This document shows, in pieces, positions 1-9,099 of a stretch of DNA of 31,764 nt. The stretch lies in IMG/VR virus record IMGVR_UViG_3300046000_005521, positions 1-31,764 of that record; one strand, given 5' to 3'. Made by a program: the position numbers and the translations under genes. The notes under the pieces were generated by a model. It had not been told where the DNA came from and searched no databases. It worked only from the letters and a program-made list of their open reading frames with translations. Origin of the DNA: a virus. The stretch's first letter is position 1. The number at the start of each line of letters is the position of its first letter.

Positions 1-3000
1 AATCATTGTTAGTTAGACTCATTCCAATCATTTCACCAGAGTTAATGATGGCTGTAAGTTTCATAAACGCTTCCATATTAATAAAGTAATCAGACAAGAA
101 TATTCTTTCTGAAACTTTCTTTAATTCTATGTTTCCGTTTTGTGGGTCTGTGACATAAGCGTAAACGCCACTATTGGCACCTTCTTCTTCAACAATACCA
201 ATTTCTGTATCTATACCAAGAGTTTTTGGACCATTTTGTTGCAAATCTTGAAACGTTTTAAATTTTTTAGTTCTAATTTTTAATACACCGTAATCATATT
301 CAATTGGAAGATTTTTTTGTCTAACCAACGCCGTTGAAGCAACTCCGTTGCTTGTGCTAAGACCAAGTGTTTTAAATTCTAATCCAACAAAGTTTTGCGG
401 AACTCCATCTTTCCAAATTACAACACTATTTTGTTCAGCTATAGCTTGTAACATTGTTGCAACAGCATAATCGGAAACGTATAAGGTTGATGGGTCTAAA
501 TAAAGTTTTGTTCCTTCAAACCAGAAACCAACATTTTCTAAAAGCTTAGCAGTATGACCGTGTCCATATAAGAAAGCCATAGCATCGTCAAGGTTTTTTT
601 CTTTTGCTTTTTTAATTTCTTCAGGCGTTGCACTATCGGAAACTGTTGCGTTTTCAAAAATTAACTCTGTTGATTTGTCAAAAGCAACTTGATAGCCAGC
701 TTTATACGTTACGATTTGATTGTTTTTAATTGTTGCTCCATCTGTTTCTAAAATTCGTTTTCTTGTGTTTTCTTCCGTTGCTTCATTAAGAATAATTTTG
801 TTTGGAGAGTTAGCGTAAACGTTCATCATATCTTTAATGTCTTTAAACATTCCGAACATAAATTGAGTTTGTAATGCGGTATCTAAGGGATTGTTAACTG
901 ATTTATAAGGGTCAAAACCATAAACGTCAGAGTTTCTAGCGTCATTTTTTAATGTTTCAAAAACACCAGTTACAGAGTTAATGTTATCAATATTATCTAA
1001 CCTTCTTAAAAAAGCTCTCTCTTTAACACTAAACAAACTTCTTTCTTTTGCTTTTATTTCTTCTGAAGTAAAAGCTCTAGCTTTCTTTTCTGACAAAGCT
1101 TTTGCATACATATCCGTAAATTCAGAATAGGGTTTTGTTGAAATGTTTTCCCCAAGATAAAGTCTTGAAAAAACATCACTTATATTTGAATTATATTCAA
1201 CTTTTTCGTTTTGAATATATCTTGCATTGTTTTCCTTTTCTGAAGTATATTCATTTACAATATAGCGCTTTTCTGAAGCAAGTTCAGATAATCTATCTTT
1301 TGGAAAGTCTTTTGAGTAAGTATCAACACTAACAACATAGGTGTTTCCAAAACCTTTTTTCTTGCTTGCTCTTCTGTAGATTTTTCTCATTAATAAATGC
1401 ATAGCTAAAAACTTATCGGAACTTTTATCCAATGCAAGTTCGCCAGTATTTTCGTTATACATTATTTTAATAACTGGAAGATTGTTAACTTCTTGTTTTT
1501 TAATCTTTTCTTGTATTTGATTAAACTTTGCTAAAAAGTTGTTTTCAAATCCGTCTTTAAACCCACCGTCTTCAGTTACCGCCAACGAAGACTTTTCTAA
1601 ATCTTGTAAATCAATTCCATAATAAGCAAAGAAATCTACGATTTCCTGTTTCGTCATTTTTGAAACTACATCTTCAATTTTTCCCAACTTTGTTAAATCA
1701 CCAAAATCAACAAGGTTTTCAACTTGTTCCATTGAAAGAGTTTCGTAATATAAACCTGGATTTTTAGCTCTTAAAGCATCAACATAATCTTCGTTTAAAT
1801 TGTTAATAGCTACTTTAAAATCATAACCAGAGTTTTTTAAACTAGGCAGAATTAAGTTTCCGTCTTTAGAAAACTCTAATGGATTTTGCTTCTTGCCAGC
1901 TTGTGGTATGACTAGCTTTTCTCCATTTTCGGTATATGGATTAACTAAGTCGTATGGTAAGTCAAAGCCAATCTTTTGTAAAAGAGATGACATTTGGTCA
2001 AAGTAATCTACGTTTGGTTTTCTAACAGTTTCAAAATCATATCTATCCGATGTATTATCGTAATCAATGTTTGTTTCAAAATTACCAGAGTATGAAGCGT
2101 CAACTCCAGTTGTTGATAATGGAACAAGCTTAAAATTGTTTGTAAATAACTTTTCTTTGTTATTCAACGTTTCTTGTGTATTTCCAAAAGAAAACAAAAT
2201 TTTATTAAAGGCAGAACGAATGTCAAATAAAACCTTAGAATAACCTTCTTGCGTAAGTGTGTCAATAAACTTTTGATAATCAGCTTGAGTTAAATCTTTA
2301 ATGTCTTTTCCGATTTCTTTTGAAACCATTAATTTTAATTTGTTAAGCTGAACAACAAAGTTGTCTAAATTACTCATTGGGTCAGAAAAATATCCACCCT
2401 TAAATTTAGCGTCTGTAAAATATCCGTTTTTTAAGTTAATTTTGTTGCCTTTGGAGTCTTTTAAAATCTTTACTTCTTTATTAGTTAAAGCACTTTCAAC
2501 TGTTAAAATAACATTTTCTAAATTGTTAACTTCTCTAACTTGAGATTCTGCATAAATTTTAGCAAAACCAATTTGTTTTACATCTATGTAATCAACAGCA
2601 CCGTTTTGAATAGCTGCATAGATTTGGTCTTTAACATAATTTAAATTGTCTAATACATACTTATCTGCAATAGAAACGCTAGTAACAAAGTCCTGGTAAG
2701 ATTGCTCGCTGGTCTTTTCTAATTGCTTTAAGTTTGGTTTCTTGTTTTCAAAATATTTTTCGTTGTAGAATAAAGGTTTGTTTTGCGAATCAAAAACCAT
2801 TACAAAAGTTTGACCAGAATATCCTTTTGCAGCAATAAAGTTATCGGCGGTTGGATAATACTTTTGTAAATTCAATAACTCTTGAGATAAATCATCTTTA
2901 CGACTTACATAGTCAGCAATTTTAAGTAATTCGTTTTTACCGTTAGTTGTATTAATCATAACGTCTCTCCAGTTATTGGAGTTTAAATCTGTTATGACAT

Positions 3001-4777
3001 CGTCAACGGTTTTATACTTTGCTTCAAGTAAATCTCTTTCGTGTAAAAGAGACTTTCTTTTCATAGCTAATTGAGATAATTTACCATATACAGCTTGACT
3101 TTTTTTAGATTGGAGCGAAGGTATAATTTCACCGTTTTCGTTAACGTTTAAATATTTACCTTGTTTTTGTTGAACGTTTTTAATTTCCGCTTCAACTTCC
3201 GTTAATGCTTGAGGTATAGCTCTCTTAATGTTTTCTTTGTCTAAATCTTCTTGAGTAATATTGTTTTGTTTATAAACGCTATCAAGTTGACTGTCAAAAA
3301 CTTCAATTTGTTTATTGTATTGTTCGTATTTTTGATATTTGGCATCTAAATCAGCTAATTGCGAAGCTGTGATGTTTGCATCTGCAGCAATGTTAAATCT
3401 GATAGTTCCAGCGCCAGGAACAAAAGCTTCATACTTACCGTTAACGTCAGCTTCGAGGGCGTTTTGATTAACTAGAGGCTGTAACGCTTTGTTAAATTGT
3501 CTTTCTGAAAATGAACTTTTACCACCAATAGTTTTAGCTTCTGCATCGTTTAAGTTTTCGAATGCAGCACGTTGATAAAAAACTTCTGAAGCACTTCTAC
3601 TTAATTGTTTGCCATTAATCATAATTGGTTGTTGAAAGGCAAAATTTCCAATAGAAGATGAAACAAATGTAGTAAGGAATGTTCTACTTAAATTTTCTGG
3701 AGTTAAGCGTTTGCTCCAAGCTTCTTCGTCTTGAAGTATAAAATAATCAATCGCTGTTCCACCTATTTCAGCCGCAACTTCTTCTAAACCTTCTTCTGTT
3801 CCAGCTTGGATTGTTCTTACTACAGCCGAAGATAAAAATCTTTGAGCTGCTGGTGTTAAACTTCTAGTTGCAAGTCCAACGCTTTTGTTTATAATACCAC
3901 CAATAATAATTTCGGTTGCAGCTTCCACTGCGCCACTTGCTGTTCCGTATAACAAAGCAGTTCCATAATCATAATCGTCTTTTAACGCTTGTTCAAATGA
4001 ACCACCAGCCGCACCAACAGATATAGCTGTAATACCGATTGCCTTTGCAGCGCCAGCAGATAAAGCTAAACCGCCTACACTAGTAGTTCCAGTGGCTGCA
4101 ACAGCGCCACCACCAAGACCACCAGTTGCAGCAGTAATTGCAATTAAAGGCAACAATTGACCTACACCTTGAGCGACATCTTCTACAAAACTTGTTTGTC
4201 CAGGAGTTTCGGAATTAATTGCAGAATATTTTGATGAAGAATATTTTCCAGAAACAAATTCATCTAAGCTAAAATTGCCAGAAGAAATATCTTTAATCAT
4301 AGCGCCTACATAACTAGGACCTTGAACCATAAGTTCTAAAGGACTGGTAACAATGCCTACAGTTGCGGCAGCCAAATCGTCTGACCATCTTGATTTTATA
4401 AAATTTTCTAAACCTTCTGTATTTGCACCAGCTGCTTTAGCTACACCACCACCAACACCAGCTAAAAAGTCAACTACACCTTCAACAATACTTCCAGCGC
4501 CATATAAAACGTTTTGTGTAATATCTTGAAATGTTCCAAGAGTAGCGTTAAAAACGTTTCCAGTTCCTTGTCCTGCTTCATAATTACTATCAATGGCTAA
4601 CCTTTCTTTTGGACCAGCAAAAGACGAAGATGTTGTATAACCTTGATTAGCAGCAGATTCCTGACGTAATATGTCATTGTAATCTAACCCTACATTTTGG
4701 TTTTTCAACTTTGATTGTCTTCGTCTAGATAAAAAGTCTGCGATATTAAATTGCGGCACGTTTGGATATTGAGCCAT
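1..4777 (-). CDS. Very large internal virion (ejection) protein, partial
   Basis: The frame is open from ATG at 4777 to the window edge without a stop, giving at least 1592 residues; the C-terminus is missing. The start has a good site (AAAGGGGATTCAT-ATG) and lies 11 bases after the previous stop. Residues about 85-120 and 200-300 are Gly/Ala-rich and hydrophobic; the rest is charged and largely helical, with Lys/Glu-rich stretches. Its size, its place after the nozzle, the fibres and a small Gln/Ala-rich virion protein, and the hydrophobic N-terminal third fit the large internal core proteins that podoviruses eject with their DNA (T7 gp16-like position). I saw no transglycosylase or protease motif, so no enzyme activity is claimed. 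Alternatives are a polyvalent injected protein with domains in the missing part. The structural role is inference from context. Confidence 0.75.
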   Translation of the reverse strand, partial: MAQYPNVPQFNIADFLSRRRQSKLKNQNVGLDYNDILRQESAANQGYTTSSSFAGPKERLAIDSNYEAGQGTGNVFNATLGTFQDITQNVLYGAGSIVEGVVDFLAGVGGGVAKAAGANTEGLENFIKSRWSDDLAAATVGIVTSPLELMVQGPSYVGAMIKDISSGNFSLDEFVSGKYSSSKYSAINSETPGQTSFVEDVAQGVGQLLPLIAITAATGGLGGGAVAATGTTSVGGLALSAGAAKAIGITAISVGAAGGSFEQALKDDYDYGTALLYGTASGAVEAATEIIIGGIINKSVGLATRSLTPAAQRFLSSAVVRTIQAGTEEGLEEVAAEIGGTAIDYFILQDEEAWSKRLTPENLSRTFLTTFVSSSIGNFAFQQPIMINGKQLSRSASEVFYQRAAFENLNDAEAKTIGGKSSFSERQFNKALQPLVNQNALEADVNGKYEAFVPGAGTIRFNIAADANITASQLADLDAKYQKYEQYNKQIEVFDSQLDSVYKQNNITQEDLDKENIKRAIPQALTEVEAEIKNVQQKQGKYLNVNENGEIIPSLQSKKSQAVYGKLSQLAMKRKSLLHERDLLEAKYKTVDDVITDLNSNNWRDVMINTTNGKNELLKIADYVSRKDDLSQELLNLQKYYPTADNFIAAKGYSGQTFVMVFDSQNKPLFYNEKYFENKKPNLKQLEKTSEQSYQDFVTSVSIADKYVLDNLNYVKDQIYAAIQNGAVDYIDVKQIGFAKIYAESQVREVNNLENVILTVESALTNKEVKILKDSKGNKINLKNGYFTDAKFKGGYFSDPMSNLDNFVVQLNKLKLMVSKEIGKDIKDLTQADYQKFIDTLTQEGYSKVLFDIRSAFNKILFSFGNTQETLNNKEKLFTNNFKLVPLSTTGVDASYSGNFETNIDYDNTSDRYDFETVRKPNVDYFDQMSSLLQKIGFDLPYDLVNPYTENGEKLVIPQAGKKQNPLEFSKDGNLILPSLKNSGYDFKVAINNLNEDYVDALRAKNPGLYYETLSMEQVENLVDFGDLTKLGKIEDVVSKMTKQEIVDFFAYYGIDLQDLEKSSLAVTEDGGFKDGFENNFLAKFNQIQEKIKKQEVNNLPVIKIMYNENTGELALDKSSDKFLAMHLLMRKIYRRASKKKGFGNTYVVSVDTYSKDFPKDRLSELASEKRYIVNEYTSEKENNARYIQNEKVEYNSNISDVFSRLYLGENISTKPYSEFTDMYAKALSEKKARAFTSEEIKAKERSLFSVKERAFLRRLDNIDNINSVTGVFETLKNDARNSDVYGFDPYKSVNNPLDTALQTQFMFGMFKDIKDMMNVYANSPNKIILNEATEENTRKRILETDGATIKNNQIVTYKAGYQVAFDKSTELIFENATVSDSATPEEIKKAKEKNLDDAMAFLYGHGHTAKLLENVGFWFEGTKLYLDPSTLYVSDYAVATMLQAIAEQNSVVIWKDGVPQNFVGLEFKTLGLSTSNGVASTALVRQKNLPIEYDYGVLKIRTKKFKTFQDLQQNGPKTLGIDTEIGIVEEEGANSGVYAYVTDPQNGNIELKKVSERIFLSDYFINMEAFMKLTAIINSGEMIGMSLTNND

Positions 4778-4788
4778 ATGAATCCCCT

Positions 4789-5700
4789 TTATTTTATATT
4801 AAATGTTCTAGTAACTGTTCTTGGTGCATTGCCGCCTGTTATTTCATACCATCTACCATCATAAAAACCATAATAAAAATCTCCAGTTGCTGAACTAATT
4901 TTATAAACTGTTCCATTTCGATTGGCTCCCCAATTTTCAGAATCTTTAAATGCATTGTTTAAGTTAGCTGCGTTGTCTTTTGACGCTTGAGAAGTTAAGT
5001 CTTGAGCGCTATCAACTAAATTTCCAACAAAACTTGCAACTTCATTTCTTTCTCTATAAACAGCATTTGAGCCTGATGATAAATTAAAACTTGTTTGCGC
5101 TCTAGTAATTTCAGGTGTAGTTGGTTCAGAAATAAACCCTAGTTCTCTTTGTTTTTCTTGATAAACTAAATCAAAAGCTTTCTTTTGGTCTTCATTTAAA
5201 CCTTCGTAATAAGAATCATAATAACGTTCTAATGAATCTAAATCTCCAGCTGATTGTAAGAACTCAAAACCAGCTCTAGCATTTTCTTGTTGTCTAGTAG
5301 CTTCTGCACTTATTGAAGCTTGTTCTGATTGAAATTGTTGTTCTTGTTGTAACAAATTATATTCGCTAACGTTTCTAGCCGCCATATTTTGATAACCCAT
5401 TTCAATGCCACTAAGAACACTTTGTGCCAATCCTGTTTGACCAACACCACTAGATTGCATAGCTTGAGAAATGTATTTTGAAGCATTTGCTTTGCTAGAT
5501 TCAGTCATTAGTTGTTTATTCAAAAGGTCTCTATAATCGGCTGTTTCTGCTGGGTTCATAGCAGAACCTGCGCCAATAGCTTGCGTTGAAGTAGCTGGAG
5601 GAGGAGGAGTTGCTACTGGTTTAATAGGAACAGTTCCTCTAGCCATCGGTTGAGTTCTATTCATTTCGTTATTAATTATTGGTTTGTAATTTATTGCCAT
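4789..5700 (-). CDS. Probable small internal virion (ejection) protein
   Basis: 303 residues. The N-terminal 55 residues are Pro/Thr/Ala-rich and look disordered; residues about 60-190 are Gln/Ala/Ser/Glu-rich and strongly helical; the C-terminal 60 residues look like a small beta-rich domain with many Tyr, Gly and Asn. This composition, and a place just before the giant internal protein, resemble podoviral ejection proteins such as T7 gp14 or P22 gp7. No family motif is recognised outright. The ATG lies 29 bases inside the end of the upstream membrane protein gene and has GAGG nine bases before it, so the two are probably translationally coupled. Confidence 0.65.
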   Translation of the reverse strand: MAINYKPIINNEMNRTQPMARGTVPIKPVATPPPPATSTQAIGAGSAMNPAETADYRDLLNKQLMTESSKANASKYISQAMQSSGVGQTGLAQSVLSGIEMGYQNMAARNVSEYNLLQQEQQFQSEQASISAEATRQQENARAGFEFLQSAGDLDSLERYYDSYYEGLNEDQKKAFDLVYQEKQRELGFISEPTTPEITRAQTSFNLSSGSNAVYRERNEVASFVGNLVDSAQDLTSQASKDNAANLNNAFKDSENWGANRNGTVYKISSATGDFYYGFYDGRWYEITGGNAPRTVTRTFNIK

Positions 5701-6535
5701 CTTGTTTTACCTCAATATATTTATTTGGATACTTCTTTAGTATATCATTAAACTTCACAATTAGGTTGATTTTAGAAATGATTTGTTTGCGATATTTTTC
5801 GATAACAAACTCATAGTTAGTAAAGAATGACATATAACCAAAACCCATCCAAACAGAAACTTCTAACATTTTCCAAATGACTGCAGCCCAGTTAAAGTCT
5901 TGCATTATTTGAATAGAATAGATTCCAAAAATGACGGAGTTAAGAACTTTAAGGAAAGCAGTCCTGGTAGACTCTTTAAATTGGAATGATGATAATGTTT
6001 CGTCCTTTTCACTCCTCAACTCTTGTTCCATACCACCCAAGATGTAACCAGCTTCCATATTGTAAACTTTTGCTTTAATAGCTCTTTTTATTGCTATTCT
6101 TTGTTCTTTGCGCAACTTAACAGGCATAACAAACTGTCCGTCAACAAAGACTTTATCCCACTTTAATCCAGCTGAAGCAATAATAGAACGTTGAATTTTT
6201 TCTTTTTCGTATGACTTTTGTTCTTCACAAAACTTTTCAAATTCATCCGTATGACCATCAACAGAAGCTACTTTATTGCCATATTCAACAAGAGTGGCTT
6301 TATAAACATCAGAACGTTGACCACTCATAACACCTTTTTGACCTAATAGCGTGGATATTGACCAAGCTAAAACTAAAGCAATAAAACCGCTAGCAAGTAT
6401 CTCTAGCGGTGTTTTACCAGTTTCGTTGATGTTAATTAAACCACTTAATGCGTAAACAGCTACAATAATTAATAAAATAATGTTTACTGCTTGGGAAGCA
6501 AGAAACTTCGCCACCTTTTCTTCAAACTTGTTCAT
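5672..6535 (-). CDS. Phage membrane protein with four predicted TM segments
   Basis: 287 residues. Hydrophobic segments lie at about 16-35, 46-65, 193-211 and 215-237. Between the pairs is a charged, helical domain of about 125 residues (70-190), and the tail after 240 is basic. The start has GGGAGGG before it, and the ATG overlaps the preceding stop in TAATG. I do not recognise a family. It is the last of a run of four membrane proteins between the fibre genes and the ejection proteins. Possible jobs are lysis (though it is large for a holin), inner-membrane docking of ejected virion proteins, or superinfection exclusion; the sequence alone does not decide. Confidence 0.75.
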   Translation of the reverse strand: MNKFEEKVAKFLASQAVNIILLIIVAVYALSGLININETGKTPLEILASGFIALVLAWSISTLLGQKGVMSGQRSDVYKATLVEYGNKVASVDGHTDEFEKFCEEQKSYEKEKIQRSIIASAGLKWDKVFVDGQFVMPVKLRKEQRIAIKRAIKAKVYNMEAGYILGGMEQELRSEKDETLSSFQFKESTRTAFLKVLNSVIFGIYSIQIMQDFNWAAVIWKMLEVSVWMGFGYMSFFTNYEFVIEKYRKQIISKINLIVKFNDILKKYPNKYIEVKQDGNKLQTNN

Positions 6536-6996
6536 TATACCCTCCCAGATAAATCTTCCGTAATTTTAACTTTTAAAGTCGTTTCTCCCATTGCTTGGGC
6601 TTGAATTGCGGCTTGGTCTACAGCATCTCTTAATTTAGCAAATCTTGCAATCATTGGATTAATAATTGCTGTTGAAATAGAACCTAACAAAGCGGCTACT
6701 TCAAAGAAGAGAATGTCTTCTAAAACACCTTGCAACATATAAGTAATAGCAAGTGCGGTGGAAATGCCCCAGAAACCTTTAAGGAATCCAGCCTGCTTCT
6801 TTTCAACTAATATCCAAATAACTAAACCAATAATCGCAGAAAAGGTAACGCCAAAACCATTTTTTGGTGTAAAGTATTCAGTCCATCTAATTGCGAACAA
6901 AACGACAAAAGGAATCAAAATCAATGTAAAACGTAGGATATTTAACCAAATAACCTTATTTCTAAATCTAATTCTCTTGCTTTCTAGTTCAGTCAT
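6535..6996 (-). CDS. Phage membrane protein with four predicted TM segments
   Basis: 153 residues. Hydrophobic segments lie at about 17-37, 48-65, 74-91 and 95-114, preceded by a very basic N-terminus and followed by an Ala-rich amphipathic helix of about 35 residues. Family not recognised. The gene starts one base after the previous stop and overlaps the next ATG in TAATG, so it is part of a tight membrane-protein operon. Several holin classes have two to four helices and similar length, so a holin role is possible but unproven. Confidence 0.75.
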   Translation of the reverse strand: MTELESKRIRFRNKVIWLNILRFTLILIPFVVLFAIRWTEYFTPKNGFGVTFSAIIGLVIWILVEKKQAGFLKGFWGISTALAITYMLQGVLEDILFFEVAALLGSISTAIINPMIARFAKLRDAVDQAAIQAQAMGETTLKVKITEDLSGRV

Positions 6997-6997
6997 C

Positions 6998-7420
6998 TTA
7001 CTTACCTAATTCTTTAACCACTTTAGCTGAAGCGCCAGCTTTAACAAAGCTTGGTATTTCTGTAGCAATTAATTGAACAGCTTTCTTAATAGAATCAATT
7101 TGGTCGTGTAAGTCTTTTACTTTATCAAATTGAGTTTTCATACCTTGCCAGTTTTCTAATAATTCTTTTAACTTATTATCAATAACAGTATATTCGTTTT
7201 TAAAACCTTGAATCATTGCCATTGTATTTTGGTTGATTTCAGAAGTCTTAACAGCTTCTTTGTTAGTTCGCATACGTAGAGAACTAACCATTGTGCTAAC
7301 ACCACCAATGGCGGCAATAATAGCAGCTAATATAGATAAAACGATAGGCAAAACATTATCTTTAATAAACAATAAAAACTCGTAAGCTTGGTATAATTCC
7401 GAAATAATTTCTTGTTCCAT
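6998..7420 (-). CDS. Membrane-anchored coiled-coil protein
   Basis: 140 residues from ATG 7420. A GTG-less upstream extension to 7447 exists in frame, but ATG 7420 is chosen because GAGG lies eight bases before it and it begins one base after the zinc-ribbon gene stop. A single hydrophobic segment (about residues 14-38, rich in Ile, Ala and Val) is followed by about 90 residues with heptad-like spacing, then an Ala/Lys-rich end. The layout is that of a bitopic membrane protein with a soluble helical domain, as seen in phage hemolysin XhlA-like or holin-accessory proteins, but no family match is claimed. Confidence 0.7.
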   Translation of the reverse strand: MEQEIISELYQAYEFLLFIKDNVLPIVLSILAAIIAAIGGVSTMVSSLRMRTNKEAVKTSEINQNTMAMIQGFKNEYTVIDNKLKELLENWQGMKTQFDKVKDLHDQIDSIKKAVQLIATEIPSFVKAGASAKVVKELGK

Positions 7421-7421
7421 T

Positions 7422-7580
7422 TTATTTAACCTCAATCTTGCACCCATCAGTGCATTCTACAGCTGGAGCATATTCTCTTCCGCAGCGTGTGCATTTTAGC
7501 ATCTCAATTGGTTGGTCTTCATAACCCTTTATAATTGAAACGCAATCTTCACTGCCACAAACAGGACATTTATTTTCCAT
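7422..7580 (-). CDS. Small zinc-ribbon protein
   Basis: 52 residues, from ATG 7580 with GGAG before it to TAA at 7424-7422, two bases ahead of the next ATG. Cysteines form CPVC at residues 5-8 and CTRC at 30-33, with further Cys at 13, 43 and 47; the two CxxC knuckles 22 residues apart are the layout of a zinc ribbon. There is no membrane segment, although genes on both sides encode membrane proteins. The start overlaps the end of the upstream gene by 11 bases. Function unknown; zinc binding is inferred from the Cys pattern. Confidence 0.8.
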   Translation of the reverse strand: MENKCPVCGSEDCVSIIKGYEDQPIEMLKCTRCGREYAPAVECTDGCKIEVK

Positions 7581-7863
7581 CGTTATTTACTCCTTCACTA
7601 ATTATAACACGTTTATTTTTTAATAGTATGTTTTTGAACCATACAGCAATGATGACGTTGACAACCCAAACTGGAGTTAATGGTAACATCATAAACGTCC
7701 AAATACTACCAGCAATAATGTAACCATTATTATCTTTAAAAACAAAACCATATATTAAAGGTAACATCCAGGGAATGGAAGTAATTATATTGGCTATAAT
7801 CCAAGAAAGCCACCCTTGTGGGGTGGCAAACATTTCTTTAAGTTGTTTTTTAATCTTAGACAT
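7570..7863 (-). CDS. Small membrane protein, holin candidate
   Basis: 97 residues from ATG 7863; an in-frame TTG two codons earlier is less likely. Hydrophobic segments lie at about 18-42 and 48-81 (the second may be two helices), with a basic N-terminus and a charged C-terminus. Size and topology suit a holin, and it is the smallest membrane protein of the cluster, but no endolysin gene is next to it. It overlaps the upstream fibre-linked gene by eight bases and the zinc-ribbon gene by 11. Family not recognised. Confidence 0.7.
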   Translation of the reverse strand: MSKIKKQLKEMFATPQGWLSWIIANIITSIPWMLPLIYGFVFKDNNGYIIAGSIWTFMMLPLTPVWVVNVIIAVWFKNILLKNKRVIISEGVNNDGK

Positions 7864-8218
7864 CTCCAATTTCTTCTAAACGATTTCTTTTAACTTGACG
7901 TTCTTGTAAATATGATAACCAACGTGGGTCTTCTTTAGTCCATTCACCTAAAAAAACTTTATTTACAATCCAGTCGTGGTCTGATAACCATTTAAGGATT
8001 TCTTGTTGTTCTAATATAATGTTTTGCTTTACAACAACTTTATTTTCTTCATTTTTATCAAAAACAAACTTACCATTTATATACTTAATAAAAGGAAAAT
8101 GCCTTACAAAAAGTTCTTCTTCTTCGACAGTAATTTCTTTTTCGTTCGTATATTCAAAAGTTGGGGTAAAGTTATAACTATCGACAAAACCATTTTTTAA
8201 AGTAAAGTATATTTTCAT
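7856..8218 (-). CDS. Fibre-associated small protein, possible chaperone
   Basis: 120 residues. The N-terminal half is beta-rich and acidic; the C-terminal half, from about residue 68, is helical with many Gln, Glu, Lys, Arg and Trp (DHDWIVNK and EDPRWLSYL motifs, then a basic helix). Small proteins of this type are common directly downstream of fibre or baseplate genes in phages of Gram-positive bacteria, where they serve as minor tail parts or assembly helpers. It begins two bases after the second fibre stop, with only a weak ribosome site. The role is inferred from position and general resemblance. Confidence 0.6.
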   Translation of the reverse strand: MKIYFTLKNGFVDSYNFTPTFEYTNEKEITVEEEELFVRHFPFIKYINGKFVFDKNEENKVVVKQNIILEQQEILKWLSDHDWIVNKVFLGEWTKEDPRWLSYLQERQVKRNRLEEIGDV

Positions 8219-8220
8219 AA

Positions 8221-9078
8221 TTATAATCTTTCAGAACGATAAATGCGATAAGTCCACGGACCGTTGCCAGCACTGTTAGCAAAGGTGAAGGTATTTGAAG
8301 CACCCCTATTTATAGTAAGATTGTCTCCAAATGTTGATGTTCCGTTATTCCATACAATTCTATAAATTAAAGTTGTGCTTGTCGGTATATTAACCCAATC
8401 AACAGGAAACATAATACGAATAGTGGTAAAGCCACTCATTGAAGCAAAAAACCAAAGTCTTTGTGTGTTCGTATCAACGGTTACAGTTCCAGATGTTGTG
8501 TTTGTTGCAAGCGTTGTGTTAAAAACAGATGTAAGAAAAACACCACTTGTAATATCACTCACTGCGTGTGTGTGTGATGTTGCTGCTTTACCATTGAGTT
8601 GCGTTTGCAAAGCACTTGTCACACCTTTAACATAACTAAGTTCTGTCAATGAAGGGTAAGTTGCTGTTGATAATGCAGCAATAGCACTTGTTCCAGTCCA
8701 ATAAGTAATTTGGTTAGCAGTTCCAGTTCCAGTAACCGTTCCACCACCAGCAGGAGTAACCCATTGACCATCGTTTCTTAAAAAAGTCGTTGTCGAACTT
8801 CCAAGGGCTAATGCCGAACGAACGATTGCGTTAGAACCATTTACAAGAACAAATTTTTGACCTGACGCTATTGCAGTATCAGCAGTAATCGTTCCTGTAT
8901 CGGTAATGTTTCCGTGAGAATGAGCAAAATCTGTTATTTGTGATTTAGTGTGAGTATGAGCGGTAGGGGTAAAAGTAGTTGGTTTATCAAGAACTTGAGT
9001 CCAAGTTGTTTCTGGTTGAAGTTTATCGTAATCAGTTCCGTTAAAACGTTTAAGAAAAATAGGAGTATTAGTCGCCAT
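8221..9078 (-). CDS. Tail fibre / receptor-binding protein 2
   Basis: 285 residues. The first 30 residues match fibre 1 at 23 positions, including FNGTDYD, and form a probable tail-attachment segment. His-pair motifs AHTH (40-43), AHSH (52-55) and SHTH (168-171), each followed by an S-x-I-T type segment, are typical of trimeric fibre shafts, where histidines often bind metal. The middle is rich in Thr, Ser, Gly and Asn; the last 90 residues look like a compact beta domain and would be the receptor-binding head. It has a strong AAAGGAGG site and lies 21 bases after fibre 1. Confidence 0.88.
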   Translation of the reverse strand: MATNTPIFLKRFNGTDYDKLQPETTWTQVLDKPTTFTPTAHTHTKSQITDFAHSHGNITDTGTITADTAIASGQKFVLVNGSNAIVRSALALGSSTTTFLRNDGQWVTPAGGGTVTGTGTANQITYWTGTSAIAALSTATYPSLTELSYVKGVTSALQTQLNGKAATSHTHAVSDITSGVFLTSVFNTTLATNTTSGTVTVDTNTQRLWFFASMSGFTTIRIMFPVDWVNIPTSTTLIYRIVWNNGTSTFGDNLTINRGASNTFTFANSAGNGPWTYRIYRSERL

Positions 9079-9099
9079 TAAGCGTTTCCTCCTTTATCT

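Noticed and set aside
5672-5700. Programmed frameshift between the membrane protein and the ejection protein
   Set aside because: The overlap of 29 bases has no slippery heptamer I can see, and the downstream ATG has its own ribosome site.
8375-8635. Plus-strand open frame inside fibre 2
   Set aside because: Antisense to a clear fibre gene; Val/Thr/Ser composition mirrors the fibre codons.
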